From NCBI RefSeq assembly GCF_026914265.1, contig NC_069130.1:17772866-17836865 (forward strand): DNA of 64,000 nucleotides, given 5' to 3'. The translations under genes and the position numbers were made by a program. This stretch comes from Mya arenaria. Taxonomy: Eukaryota; Mollusca; Bivalvia; Myida; Myidae. Under the pieces are notes generated by a model that worked only from the letters and a program-made list of their open reading frames with translations, did not search any database and was not told the origin of the DNA. Below, in pieces: positions 1 to 13,644 of the stretch. Each line of letters opens with the position of its first letter. Positions within the stretch are counted from its first letter, which is position 1.

Positions 1-3000
1 ATGTATTATTCGATCGACAATGTCAGGTAGGTTCTTACACAATAAATCAAAACAAACACATTTGATGTATTGCCTCATTTTACTGTGTTGTTGTCCATGT
101 TTAGAAACGTCATAAAAATGTACTGTTTACGTACTATTTATTTCACATAATGATAACTTCCAGAAGGGCTCGAAATCCGTTCGGTATCCCAAAACAGACT
201 TGATGCCACTAAGCAGGTAGGCCTGCCTGGCGGTGGAGATATACGGAAACTAAATCGAAGATGTACGTAGTTCAACCGTTCGCCGGTGTCCAAGGCTAAA
301 TTCCCACCAAGAACGATTATTTGTCAAAAAAGACTTCCTTGATACCTAGGACCATTTTTTAAATACAAAGTCTTCTTCTTCTTTGTTGTTGATTGACACA
401 AGGTATGCTCCAAATTAAGCGAATGCTTCTCCTGCGGTTAAACACGCTCGATGTCCATCAACCAGCAAATAACAAGAAGTCATGAAGGAGATCCAGACTT
501 CTAAGCAATCTACAACTGACCGAGCAGAGACTTTCTTTAAATTTATCCAAAATATTATCGAAGTTTCCTCTAGCTTCTTGTGTTTGGAAAGTTGAAGACA
601 TACTGTATTTGTTCATAAAATGTTTGCCAAAGTTGAGAGAAGAAATGCCAAATGCATAGCGAAAAAAACCCAAAGTTGTTGATCGAATGCAAGTCAAGTA
701 TCTAAAATAATGCCGACTTCAAATGAAGATTTAATTGTTATGTCGCCGAACTAGCCTGATATTCATAGCTGATTAACCAATTAAGATATTTACTAATCAC
801 GTTGCAGCCATGTTAACAAGAAATATGCAAATAGTCTGTTCTTGTCAACGGTTTTATCTGAAACATAATCGAAGTACGAATGGAATCAAATATTTTGAGT
901 GTAAATACAAGGTACTTTATATAATGTTTATGTGGTTATATAAAATTAAAATTGTGATTCTTTAGATATCTATTTAATATATAAATGTGTTTACAATAAA
1001 TTTGGACAGTCGCTTGGATTACCTGTTTCAAACCATTACTGATTGAAACTATTTCAGTCCCTCATAGTTAATTTATCAAAATTATATTGTATGAATTAAC
1101 GTACGCAGCCGATTTCCAATGACTTTGAAAAAGTCAAAGTTCAGGTTGGTTCCACCTCTCAGATCTTCTCGGTAGTATGTTTAGAAATCAGTCGTATATA
1201 CTTACGATTATTGATCATTACGACCTTTAAATGTGCTATAAATACAAATACTGTATTGTTTTTTTTTATGCCATTTAAACCAAACAATTTGGCTAACCCT
1301 AATTTAACTCCGTTAATCGGCAGTTCAAGTCTTTGGAAGTTTCAAAGACATATTTTAAGATGGATCATCAGTTAAACAATATCATGAAGCCGGACAGGAA
1401 AACGTTTCTGTAGAGTACGGAGCAGCAACACACTCCGCTATATGGTTGGAAGAATAAAAAAAAACAAGTATCGAATGGCGCAGGCATGATACAAGTTATC
1501 ACGTAAAAACCATTCAATCAGACGCCGATACAATATTAAACACATCATAGAAACTGACATAACAACCCTGCTGAACAGGAATATGGTGACTCTATCATAT
1601 TCAAGCTTTATTGACTTCCCAGACCGAATGCAAGGAGTACGACCTTTTTGCCGACGTCACTTCAGGTAACGGTTGAATTAACAGAGCCTATTTTCGTTCA
1701 AGAATTAACCATATGGACAGCCTATCTCAACCACAGGTAAAATGACACATAAATTCAGGCCGATAAAGCAAACACAGGAATAATTCATCACAGGCGCGTG
1801 GCATTTATATCTCATAAAACGTAACCAGGATATTTTTGATGACACACGTTTTGTCGTATCCGACCATCACCCAATGCCTACAAAACAAACAAATCCAATG
1901 TCAGTGTTTGTGAAAACTACAGAACAATTTATTGCAAAGACACTTTTACATTTTGCATCCTCATATGACTACCTCACCCCTACCTCCGACGCCTAGGAAT
2001 AGCTACATTAAGTGGCGAGATTTGAGTACTACGGGATAAAATAATGAAATAAATGAGCATTTGTATAAAAGCTTCAATTATGTCGATTGACTTTTTTTCC
2101 ATATAATTAATATATATTTTGAACTCCATCGATGTGTGCTCGTGGGCCTATGGCATTTTTGCATTTGAATATACTATGAAACTATGAAACTAAATCGTGA
2201 TGCTAATCAGGGCGTTTAGTGTTTATGCTTTGCCGAGTTCAAGTCAAAACTTATACGATATCATGCGCGCTTTTGCAATTTGAGTTTTTCAATGTTTGTA
2301 TACTTATGTTAACACTTCTGATCTAAATCAGATTAAGACTTAGGTATTCAAGCATCTTCAGGAGTACTGACATATAACGAACTATCATCCTCATGTGTCT
2401 TTTATAACTTGCAATTGCTGTGGTAGCTTAGGTAGTAATCTGCCATTGATGTGGTTGATGGGTAAGAGTAAAGAATTGACCGACTTCTGCGGCTGCATCG
2501 TTGTTCATTTCTGCCAACAACAACCTAAACTACACTAAACATGTATGGATAGTTTGTACAGATTGTCTAACATATAAAATTTAATTAATTGAAAAAAAAA
2601 TCACCAATTATTGGAATAAAGAAAACCTTCAAACTAACCTATAACGCAAATTGCAAAGAACACTTACACAAAGTTATTCTGTATAGTTCATTTGAACAAT
2701 AAGAATAAACAATTTGTTTGTAAAGTTTGCTACAGTAAGATCCTAGTATTAACCCTATATAACAACTACCTGATTGTGTATTACTGGTGCAAAAGACATA
2801 CTGATTAACACGAAATGTGTACAAAGTGTGGCGTACATTATCAAGACAAAAGTAATACATGAATGAATAATAATAAAATAATATTAATTAAAGTAAAATA
2901 AATAGTTAATCATAAGAGTTTTGCGTACACGGTGGAGATGTTATTGTGTGTAGAATCATTGCATATTATGAAACGATAGTAGATCACAATAAATCTTTTA

Positions 3001-4609
3001 GCACTCCACAATAATTTTTGTTCGTGTTCAGCTATTAAATACACGATTACAATATTCTTATCAGTTTTTTCATAAATGCATAACTTAGTAAGAAGTAAAC
3101 GGTTTATCACTCAAATTATATGTTTTACATGTGTATGTATTGCTTTTAAATAAAAGTTTCATTTAAGAAAAAATACTCAATCGATTTATGTTATATGCAT
3201 AAATATAATTATGCTTGAACACAATTTGAACGATGCCATTTCAAAATTGACGCTACGTTCAAATACAAAAAGGAACTTTTCAAAAACTACAATAATCCGT
3301 CATGTTATAATTTTGATGTACAAAATAAAATTTAATTTGTTTCAGTATAATGCATTTTTTGGTTTTTGTTTAATATCCCAATTTAATTCACCGTGTGAGC
3401 AATTTGTTAATGTTTTACCTATTAACATTGTTTACGTATTTAAATATTACTCGTTTAAACACTTACCGTACACATGTATAAATGGTTATTTTGTCATCAA
3501 AATTATATGTCTGAAGACATGAATGTATCTCAAAAATGCTAACGAAACCTACAATATCACAATATGAACATTTAAAAACGAGTGGCAAAACGGGTGTTAC
3601 TGCATTGTTTGTTCACGAGTATTTGCACAGGGTATATAGAATAGAGTTTTCAGTTTTTAAGGAATTTGTACAGCACAAGGAAGAAAGCTAAAGACTTATT
3701 TAAAGGTGTAAACTCCATTCCATGCGTACACTGTAGTAAAGTAGTCGTTTTCAAATCGGAGGAAGTGGGGATCGAGCCCAACATATTTTGTGTGAGAAGC
3801 TGTCAAGATAATCCTCAATCCACTCGTGAGATATCACTATACACTCAAGCATCAATCGGATGACTTGCTTGTATGTTTATACAATAACTACATAGAACAA
3901 ATCATTTTTTAAAGAAACATTTCACATGACGTGTAATTTTAGCCTTCGTGTTTAAGTTGTAAGTGCTTTCGCCTACTTCTACGTATGTGCAAGGTTCAAG
4001 CCCCGTAATGAGCTGTTGATTTGGCTGTTTATTATCACTCAAGGCTGTGCCCCAAGTGACATTCCCTTTAACATAAAAGCCTGGACCCGCCCTTGCTCTT
4101 AAAAAACCCTTTTGTTTAAACATATTTTATTCATCAACGTATACACACATATTATAAAGACAAACAGAAAACCCATGTACAATCTAGAAAAGGATTAGAA
4201 CGAAATATATATATATCTACCAGTATATACAAAAATTGTGTTTGGAATTAATTCAGTTCGACAAGAGTATAAAACGACAAACAGGAGAAATCGGAGGGGA
4301 TAACCTAGTTATTTTTTATACCTTTTATAATGAACCGAAAAAGCAAGGAAAGTTTATTTAGTACTTACCAATACCGAGTTCGTCCTGTTTTAGTTCGTTG
4401 CCTCGTCTGCAAAATGAGTGTATTTGATATTGTCGATAAAACGACCCACTTATTATTGGGAATTAAAAGCTATGCCTTCGTTATTGGACGCCTTACAACG
4501 GAGGTATACGGGCTTTTTAAATGCATATGTATACTAGGAACAGAAGAGGAAGGGAGACATGGCAAGCCGTTTTGATACATATCTACTAAATCAGGCATCA
4601 GCCTCATCT
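1..4609. other. AT-rich stretch without recognisable genes
   Basis: No ORF here is long enough or has a recognisable motif. The longest open frame, 103 codons at 3,211-3,522 (+), has the low-complexity Phe/Ile/Asn/Lys make-up of translated AT-rich DNA. I saw no long tandem repeat and no clear exon. A short (TA)n run lies near 4,207. It reads as intergenic or intronic animal DNA with decayed repeats. Confidence 0.55.
3950..4095 (+). repeat. Possible tRNA-derived SINE remnant
   Basis: Around 3,990 the plus strand carries GGTTCAAGCCC, which fits a Pol III B box. About 30 bases upstream, AAGTGCTTTCGCC could be a decayed tRNA D-arm/anticodon-side sequence. This arrangement is typical of tRNA-derived SINE heads. 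No cloverleaf or second copy in the window supports it, so this is a weak suggestion. Confidence 0.22.
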
Positions 4610-7200
4610 TTAAAACAAACATGTTATATGAAAATTCAAGGTCAATGCTAAAGCCCAGAACGTTTACCATTTCCGTCTTTATTTACCGATTAATATTTCA
4701 ATAACAATATGATACAAAGCGTTTTTATAATTCACATTTATTTTTCAAACAATGTATTACATTGACTACATTATAGAATGATATAATTATAAACGGATAC
4801 AAAAATTGAAAACCATATTATGTTATTATACTTCGACTAGAATTGATACTAGCAGCGCTTTAATAACAAAAAATGTACACTGTAAGAAAAGATAAAATAA
4901 TATACAATCAAACCTCTATCCAATTCATTTATGTCATCTTAAACAGCATAGCAATGCATTTTGGTTTTTAAAGTTTGTCACGTGTGAACTACATTTATTT
5001 ACCTTGAATTCAATTACTAGTATCACTAGCTAACTTAACCGTTTATCATAGCATTATGAATGGAAGTAGATAATAAAACTGATATAATACCTAAAAGTTC
5101 AATATTTTGATTGCATAAGTAATAAGTATCTGGTGAATTGCCGGAGGCAATAACAGTTAAAAATGATATAACGAGAATATCTGCAAGGCATTAAGTATTT
5201 CAAATAATACATAAACAATTATTCAACAAGTATCTCCGATTTCATCTCTTTTGTTACGTAACAAAACAAAAATATGCATGTAATGTATTACTACTACAGG
5301 TCGCACTAAATACGAAGTGAATTTTGGTCAATTATAGGACCCGAAATACGCCAAACGAAATATACAAATAGTGCACACATCACTGTTCGACCATTGAAAC
5401 GTTTTAGAACTACATGTTGGGATTACAACTCTAAGAACGGTACGAGAAGGGCGAGCTGACTAAGATTAGAGTCATTTGATTCACGCACAACCTCACAAGT
5501 TGGACGACATATATCCTCATTTAGTCATATTATTTGGTAGCGCTATGCAAGAGGTTAATAATACCAAATACGTTAAATAAAACATTTTGTATGAGTCAGT
5601 CGTGCATTGAACCCGGAATTGTACACATTAAAAAAGCGAACTAACAAATTACGTTTGCGATCATTGTGGTCAAGCATTCAAGATTTGACCTTAACCCAAG
5701 GCAAACTTCTGTTCTCACTGACCATCAGACTGATGTTAACCTACCATGTATTAATACTAAGTGTCTTTGAACAGTGCCATAGTTGAGAAATTAACTGCTT
5801 GGCGTGCGCCTGAAATTTCATCGTTTATATGAACACTTATATTTTTTTTCAAAATATGACCATTCAAAACATGACATTGTGAACAAGCCTGATATGTTTG
5901 TGTGTATTTAAATCTACACGGGTAAATATTAAAGATTTGTTATTGATGATTGTGAACATCAATAAATGTTAAAATGAAAATAATAAAAGAAACGCACCCA
6001 TAGTGCATGGACAAGTATAACATTCTAAATTCATACGATCAGACATATCTGTAGTGAAAAAAGCATCAAGATCAAAACAATTACAACTAAATAGTATTAA
6101 TCATTGATAAAAGACTGATCATTCACATCATGTATTGTAATAGAAATAAATACTATGGGAATTACAGGGATAAGTTGAGTTGACAACAAAAACCTTATTA
6201 TTGCACACCGGATAGGCATGACCGGTGAATTTAACAATGCTTGAAAAATCTGACACCCCATTCCAAAGGAGTCACGCGCTACAACTCGCCACTTCTTATT
6301 TATTGTAATGTCTGGTTAACTAAACGTACATTATGTATTCAATAAAGCGCAATTACATACATATTACGCAAGACTTATAACTAAAAAGGAAATACATGAT
6401 CGTAAAATCACTTTTTATGAACTATTTGACGTCAACTACCACGTGTCATGATTTCAAACATCGTTCGAGCATTTTGATGAAATCTACAAACATGCGTTAT
6501 CTACGTCAGGGTTTCCACATATTTATAAATGTAGGTATGTAAGAAATACAAATCATGTTTACCTGCCCGGATAAAAACAATTCGACCTTTGGGCACGCTG
6601 AGAGGACTCGTTACCGGCTTACGCGGCTCTCGGGTTGGAATTTTCTATTCGAACACGGAAACACATAATAGAAATTGTTATTCCTGTATAAGATGCAAAA
6701 TGTTAATGCCTAACTGACACTTAACTGGAAACAGGCAACAGAGCATCCTAGAAACAGCCACACTAATAGTCTTTACAATGCTGGGTAATACACAAAGTGG
6801 ATTACAAATTTTATTAAAATTGATTATATTTACATTGTACATTCAAACTTATAAAACTATTGTATGAACAAAATGTCATCAGATTTGCTGATATGATTTT
6901 GTTAACACTGTACGCACGGTCCATGAACACGGTCTACTTTCTTCAGCAAATCACTCCGGAATGTAACTTATATTGATCTTCGTATGGAAAAGTTCAAATC
7001 TGAGCGTGTAGTACCGACATATAAATCAATCATCAAAAGTAGTTACTTGTAATCTCGGTTTCAACCACATTTAAGGTTCTAGGTATGAGTAAAACATCTC
7101 AGGAAAACATCCTGTAAAACACGCTAAATTATTTTTAACTCGGAATCTTTGAGAAAATGACTATCATAACATACGATCATGGACAACAGACAGACGAAAA

Positions 7201-7287
7201 TTAAAGTTCTCCATTTGCCTCTGCTATGCCCTTGGTTGCAAAGTCCGCATACATCTCATTAAAGGGCAACTCCGAACAAACGTGGAC
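7201..7287 (-). pseudogene. Deltex-C-terminus-like terminal exon, probably decayed
   Basis: On the minus strand a splice acceptor (AACTTCAG) is followed by 28 open codons and TAA. The end of the translation contains KGIAEAN, close to KGITEAN of the exon at 7,957-8,074, so it is probably another copy of the last helix of a Deltex C-terminal (DTC) domain. The conserved aromatic/leucine pattern before it is disturbed. Its reading phase after the acceptor also differs from its neighbour's, which suggests an indel. It may be a dead duplicate exon. Deltex-family proteins are RING/DTC E3 ubiquitin ligases, and no RING exon is visible in this copy. Confidence 0.4.
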
Positions 7288-7956
7288 CTGAAGTTATAAA
7301 TCGTAATCAATGAACTACATTTACCAAATTAAAACAAAAGTATATGCACAATGCTAATTATATTACTGAATATCACATTGTATTCTCCAAAAATGTAACA
7401 CGATGTGAAAACCATGCTACTACATCAATTATGCAATATTTTGACTCTTAGATATAATACTTTGCTGACGATAAAACAGTATTATCAAAGACAAATACAT
7501 AATATCCAAAATTTATAATTTGTCTTACAATTTATAAAAGAATCATTAACAAGCTAAGTGCAAAAAAACACTGTATATCCACTTATTCAATATCTAAAAT
7601 ATCATATATAGTAAAAATGATTATGTTTCCATAAAGAATAACATATCAGTAAAGTAATTATTAAATATAATGATTCTAAGATGTAAAAATCATCATATGT
7701 AAACTGGACAAAGTAATTCATTGTTTGTATTAAAATAAATCAATGCCATTGTAAAGAGTGTTTCAGTTAAATTATACCTTTATTAGGCGAGCATCTAAAA
7801 AAAAGTTAACTAAAGGCACAAAAGCGACCGCAATGATAGGAAAAAATCCAGATTGGCATGCCATGTTATATACATTCTATATACAATACCCGGATTCATT
7901 GTTTTTTATCATTATCTTTTTGAGTGAGTATTTCAACAACATAACACTAATGCAAG

Positions 7957-8074
7957 TTACCGACCGTTGACAGTCAAGGTCTCGTTCAGCTTCTCCGTCT
8001 GATCTATATTCGCCTCTGTGATACCTTTGGCTGACAGCTGCGCTTTCAAGGTCCGTATGTATGCCTCCCACCCT
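7957..8074 (-). CDS. Terminal exon of a Deltex-like (DTX/DTX3L family) gene
   Basis: The minus strand shows a TTTTAG acceptor, then a 118-base open exon ending in TAA. Read in phase 1 it encodes a helix with YIRTLKAQLSAKGITEANI. That matches the general shape of the Deltex C-terminal domain end, where a Tyr and alternating Leu lead into a KG(I/V)T/S turn. Deltex proteins are E3 ubiquitin ligases that also act on ADP-ribosylated targets. A close paralogue lies at 16,817-17,033 with the same acceptor phase. Only this exon can be identified here. Upstream exons of this copy were not found, so it may be a gene fragment. The family call is inferred from motif shape and from the DTC exon at 20,809-20,978. 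Confidence 0.5.
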
Positions 8075-9402
8075 CTAAAATACATATATACATGAATTCA
8101 ACGTAATGCGAAGGTAAACCGCAATTTTGACAGATTCACGGTAAGCTTTAACTATACAGACACATTTTATATCATATGTAACATCTGAGGTCACACTCAT
8201 GTAGGACGTACTTGCAAGTCACATTAGTTTGAGAGTAACGTTAATAATAGGTCATACTAAAAACGTTATATATGAAAAATTGAACGTTATTTCAAATGCA
8301 ACGTATGCATAAAAACAAAAGCAAACTGTTTCTTCTGCACACATATAGTTGTTCATGACCTCTTTAAATCTGACTACATTCTAATTGTATATAAATATAC
8401 AATTTAATTTTAGTGTAATCAAAAGTTAAATTAAACAGTATAAATCATTACCATGTTAAGCTTATTCGAGTACATAGGGAAATGATTTTTAGGCATTTAA
8501 ACGAAAGAGCTACTTTGCGGTATATTTATTTTTTCGAAAGTTTGTTTTTAATTCAGTGCTGCTGTGTTTAACAATGTTAATTTACACGGCAACTGTGGCA
8601 GTGAAATACAGGATATTTGGTCAATTCAGTGTAATTTCGTAATTTATTTCATGAGCTTCATAGAAACACATATTTTTACGAGTGGCGAATTCAAAGATGA
8701 AACTATACTATTTCTTTGATCAAGCGTGAAATTAAATAGCATGTCACAAGTAAATAAAATAAAGTTTCTTATCGGAGTTTGATTAGTATTTCTTTTTCTA
8801 AATACCCCTTTTAAAAACTATTTTTCTCCGCCGCTACCCAACGGATGCACTAAACGCACTTTTTAATAGTTTATTATTTAGTCGTTTTTGTTTGTGCAAA
8901 TATTTCATGAATATTAATGATTGAACGTTTATTATAGCATCAAATAATAACGAAAGCAGTTTAAATAAGACAAGGCATTAGTACGTAACCAAATTGCTAC
9001 GCGGCCAGTTATTGAGCAAACATTTGAAAGTTCGTATTTAAAAAGATATTTGATAACATTGATATAAAATCATATTTAAGTTCTAGCTGTTGTTTTCGTC
9101 GGTTTTAATGAAGGCAAATGTTCGCGAATTCAGCTTCAAAGTTCATGAAAAGGTTGAAAAAACATCATTACCATTTTTCTAGTAAACGGTAAGTTGTTTA
9201 TCTCCAAATATATCTTTATTTCAACTTATGCAACCTCTTGCAAATTTTAAATTGTTTTCGTAACATGTTGTGGTTCAAAGCTGACGTGATAAGTTTTGAT
9301 CAAGAGTAAGTACCTACAATGTAATTTTATAGTAGTTCTGGAAGTTGATATTTTCACTCCTTATTTTGCAAAATTATTTCAATAATAAATAGAGGATATT
9401 TG

Positions 9403-9508
9403 TTTATTTCAGTGTAAGATCGTATTTTATTTCACGAAGCCACGAGTGAAAATGTAGTTTTTGTTATGATCACGAGTGAAATTAAATACGATCTTACACT
9501 GAAATAAA
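9403..9508. repeat. Short inverted repeat (MITE-like hairpin)
   Basis: The arms read TTTATTTCAGTGTAAGATCG and its complement and extend to about 35 bases with one mismatch, around a ~35-base loop. Related half-copies with TAAGATCGTA(T/A)TTTATTTCA lie near 8,610, 17,600 and 32,610, the last also with a reverse arm. This fits a small dispersed palindromic element. Confidence 0.55.
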
Positions 9509-9519
9509 AAACAAATCTG

Positions 9520-11075
9520 TTTTTATGCTTATTTTCGGAGTTTTATTTGTTTTTTATTTATTTCTGCATACCCCCATTTTTTTGAAAAGGGTGGGCTTTA
9601 CGCCGCTACCCGTGGGGTGCCCCTTATGCATAATTATAGCTGTCAACTTTTCTACTTTCGGTTTGCTGAGAAATAGTTCTCTGCTATTTATTCTTATAGC
9701 TTTATATTCGCTCGTTTTTTTTATTGCAATGCTTTATGAACAGTAAACAATGAAATATTATTAGTGCACATATGTTCCAAAAAATAATGAAAACACTTTT
9801 TATTTTAAGATGGGCATGAATACATAACCAAATTACTACGCCGCTATTTAAAGAATGAAAATTTGGAAGGTCAAATGTGTTAACAAAACAAATGTGGATA
9901 CTCATTGGATTTTAACCATTCATAAGGTTCTAAGTAACATTAAATAAAGAAGAAGATAGAACGTTTTCGTTTTCACCCCTCAAGCTAGTCCGCTTTGAAA
10001 CAAGCATGAACTTTCAGCCTAAGATACGCTTGTCCGTTTACAAAAAATATCACATGATACAAAACGTTGATTAAAATATATCTTATACTTGTGTAATACC
10101 GGCGAGGGACCTTTTTCAAGGAAGTGTAGCTAGAACTCTCTATAACGTTCTATAACCTTACACTATTTGATGACAAAACGGTGTAAATACTATCAATCAA
10201 TTAACTTATACTATCTATATCCTTGTGTCTTGATCATTTACATGTTATAGTTGATGTAGGGAGCGACCATGCCCACAAAAACGATGCTTTTTTAATTACA
10301 TGAACAATAGCCGATTACATATATTGAATTTTCGAAACTCAGGTAAAATATCATTTCGAGTGATGTCAAGAATCAGTCATGACGAAAAATACAGTAATAC
10401 AAAATACGAAGTAATTGTTGTTAAAAGCGAATAAATATTATTGACAGTTGAAAGCGAAGAAAGTTAAGGTTTTAAGAATTAAGAATTATTTTACATATGT
10501 TAAATATTATCAGTTTATCAGAAGGTAATAATTGAAAAACATTTTTATAAAGAAAATAGTGTTTTATCTTATTAAGATAAATGATAAAATTGTTTTGTTT
10601 TTTTTACTATTTTCGATGTGCCGTGCTTTTATCCATGTAGAAAATATTATATTGCATCATTAAACTGTGTAACACCATTTGCATTACCGTTATGAAGCAC
10701 TTAATTTCATTTAATCAAATTACAAATAATATGACTAAGCTCCTTCAATGGAACATACACATACACTAATAAAACTTGGTGAGTATTCAATCTAAGAAGG
10801 ATGTATCTAATCGGATTACTCGATATATATATATATATATATATAATGAAATTTAAAATGAATAGAGTGTATAATGATGGCTTTAAAATTGACTATTTTT
10901 TTATCAAAGTGACTCAAGTTGCATATTGACCGTAGGACAACTCTCGAAGGTAATTATGTATTTCTTATTGATTCAATTCAAAATGCGTTGTGAATGCTTC
11001 AGTTGAAGACATGATTCAATGACTTAATACAGTCACCCCTGAAACCGACATTTTTGTCATGCGCATGCGCACCGG
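9520..11075. other. Spacer between the two duplicated units
   Basis: No ORF of interest and no exon recognised. It contains an (AT)n run near 10,826-10,845 and a short perfect palindrome TTATCTTATTAAGATAA near 10,564. A 73-codon hydrophobic frame at 9,525-9,746 (+) overlaps the inverted-repeat edge and is probably chance. Confidence 0.5.
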
Positions 11076-11078
11076 AAG

Positions 11079-11222
11079 GCGATAGTACGATGATGAAAAC
11101 ACGACAGGAGGATGATGAAAACACGACAGTACGATAGTACGATGATGAAAACGCGATAGTACGATGATGAAAACACGACAGTACGGTGATGAAAACGCGA
11201 TAGTACGATGATGAAAACGCGT
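11079..11222. repeat. Minisatellite, CGATAGTACGATGATGAAAA type
   Basis: About six imperfect copies of a ~22-23-base unit built from CGATAGTACGATGATGAAAACG. Variants replace GATAGTACG by GACAGTACG or GACAGGAGG. It sits just before copy 2 of the segmental duplication. Confidence 0.85.
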
Positions 11223-13059
11223 GTTTATTAGAAACAATGGAGTGGCAGACATGTCAAGTCGTTACAAAACATATGTATAAAGAAAGGCATAGGCCAAAAT
11301 TCTTTAATACAAGTAGTTGTTATGATAATTCAAGGTCAAGTTTAAACCCAAGCATGTATACTTTATCCCTCCTTATTTTTTTAACAATATGTACATCGAA
11401 AAGTCGAATAGTACAATGCATTTTTGTAAATTACATTTTGCAAACAATTATGACGATGACTACATATTGGGATTATATAATGAAACGGCTACAAATGTTG
11501 ATATCAATATCATGATAGTATACAGTTTGATTGGATAGCTGCAGTGCTTTCAAAACAAAACAAAATACAATGTTAAATAAGATACAAGAACATAAGATTA
11601 TTCCTCTATCCAATTACTTTCTGGCGTATTTAACTGCATAGCACTGCGTGTTTTATTTCAAAGTTTGTCACGTTTATACTACATGTATCTACCTTGCATT
11701 TTTAACTAGTATCACTAGCTAATTTAACCGTTTAATATAGCATTATGATTGGACGTTGATGATAAAGCAGATAAGATACGCTAAAGTTTAAACTTTCTGA
11801 TTGTATAAGTGATTAGTATCTGGAGAATTGTCGTTTGCAATTAGAGTTTAAAGTAATGTACACGATACAACCTACAAGGCATTTAGTATTACACATAATA
11901 CATAAAACAACTCTTCAACTAATATCTCCGAAAGTCTATATACACATTTCGTTTTTAGCTCTTTTGTAACGTAACAAAACAAAACCTTGCATGTAGTGTA
12001 TTACTTCTGCATAATGCACTAAACACGAAATGCATGTTGGTCAATTGTAATTTTACACTGGAGACTACAGGTTGAAGCCAATAAGTCAAACAATTAAACA
12101 AATGTCTTAAGAGGCATATGGTTAGAAGCCGAAATACTCCAAACGAGATACATAAATCGTATTTACATCGCTGTTCGACCATACATGCACTTAAATATAT
12201 TTATTAATACAAGTCGGAACGGCCCGTGAAAGGCGATGTGACTGGGATTAGAGTCATGTGATGCGCGCACAACCTCACAATTTAGACAACATCTATCTTC
12301 ATTGTATCATATTATTTCCAAGCGCTATGCAAACTATTATATAATACCAATTCGTTAAACAAAACATCAGTCAGTCGTGCATAAAACCCGGAATTGTACA
12401 CATTAAAAAGCGAACTTACATTCGTTAGTTTGAGATCTTTGTTGTCAAGCATTCAAGATTTTGCCTGAACACGAAGTAAACTCCTGTTCTCACTGACCAT
12501 CAAACTAAGGTTAACACACCATGCATTGATACTAAGATATAAATGTAAACCACTCTATTTATTGTCTTGTGACACATTTATGCTGTTAATGATTGATTAA
12601 GTAGTGTGTCCTAGACCAATGCCATAGTGGTGGAATTGACTGCTTGACGTGCGCCTTAAGTTTCCATTGTCTCTTTTACATGAACATTTAGAGCTATGTT
12701 TTCAAAATGTGAACAATCAAAACATGACATTGTGAACAAGCCGGATATGTTTATGTGTATTTATAACTTCTAGACGGGTAACTATCAAAGTATTGTTATT
12801 CATGATTGTTACATCAATAAATATTCTAAAAAAAATAATACAATACACGCACACATAGAGCATAAACAACTATTTAATAATAAATTCATACGGAGTATAT
12901 AATCACTTTTTCAAAGACTAACTATTTGTGAGGAAACCAATCAAGAACATCACAATTACAACCAAATATTAACAATCATGGTGAGAAGATTTATCATTTA
13001 CATAACGTACTGTGATAAACATAACACAATGGTAACTACATGGGAAAGTTCAGTTGACA

Positions 13060-13094
13060 AAAAAACAAACAAACAAAAAAAAAAAAAAAAAAGA
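13060..13094 (+). repeat. A-rich simple repeat
   Basis: AAAACAAACAAAC followed by an uninterrupted run of A. It is specific to copy 2 and may be slippage or the tail of a retroposed fragment. Confidence 0.5.
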
Positions 13095-13644
13095 ACGTGC
13101 AGACCGTAGAGGCCTTTCCGGTCATGTTAGCCATCCCGGCAGAATCCGATCTGGCATCACATGCCAAATGTTTCACGCACTACAATGCGCCACTTTTTTA
13201 TTGTATTGGTTAATTAAAAGTACATTATGTCTTAAATAAAGCGCAATTAAATATAAAATTACGCAAAAAATTAAATTGAAAAGGAAATAAATAATCGTCA
13301 CAAACGCATTTTTTTAAGATTTTTAAACGTCGACAGTGATCTAAAACTACTTAATGTCATAACGTCAGTAAGGAACAACCCTCGCACTGTTGGTGAAATG
13401 TTCAAACATACTTTCTCTGCGTCAGTTTTACACATATTGATAACTGTAGGTAAGTCATAAACATAAATCATGTTTTACTTGCCCGGTTAAAAACAATCCT
13501 ACCTTCGGCCACGCTGAGTGGAGCCTCGTTTCCGGCTTACGCGTGGGCCCACAGTTTGGATTTTTCTATCCTGACCCGGAAACACATAATATAAATATTT
13601 GTTCTGATTAAGATGCAAAATGTTAATTCGTAACTGACACTTTA

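Larger units (their letters stand above)
4610..9385 (+). repeat. Segmental duplication, copy 1
   Basis: This stretch aligns by eye with 11,300-18,370 over most of its length. Matching landmarks include TATCACTAGCTAA near 5,025/11,712, AGCCGGATATG-like sequence near 5,888/12,740, the paired minus-strand exons, and CTACGCGGCCA near 8,998/17,980. Divergence is substantial, with many substitutions and small indels, so the duplication is old. Copy 1 lacks the LINE that interrupts copy 2. Ends are approximate. Confidence 0.7.

Noticed and set aside
3211..3522. 103-codon plus-strand frame
   Set aside because: Composition is that of translated AT-rich DNA and there is no promoter, motif or paralogue.
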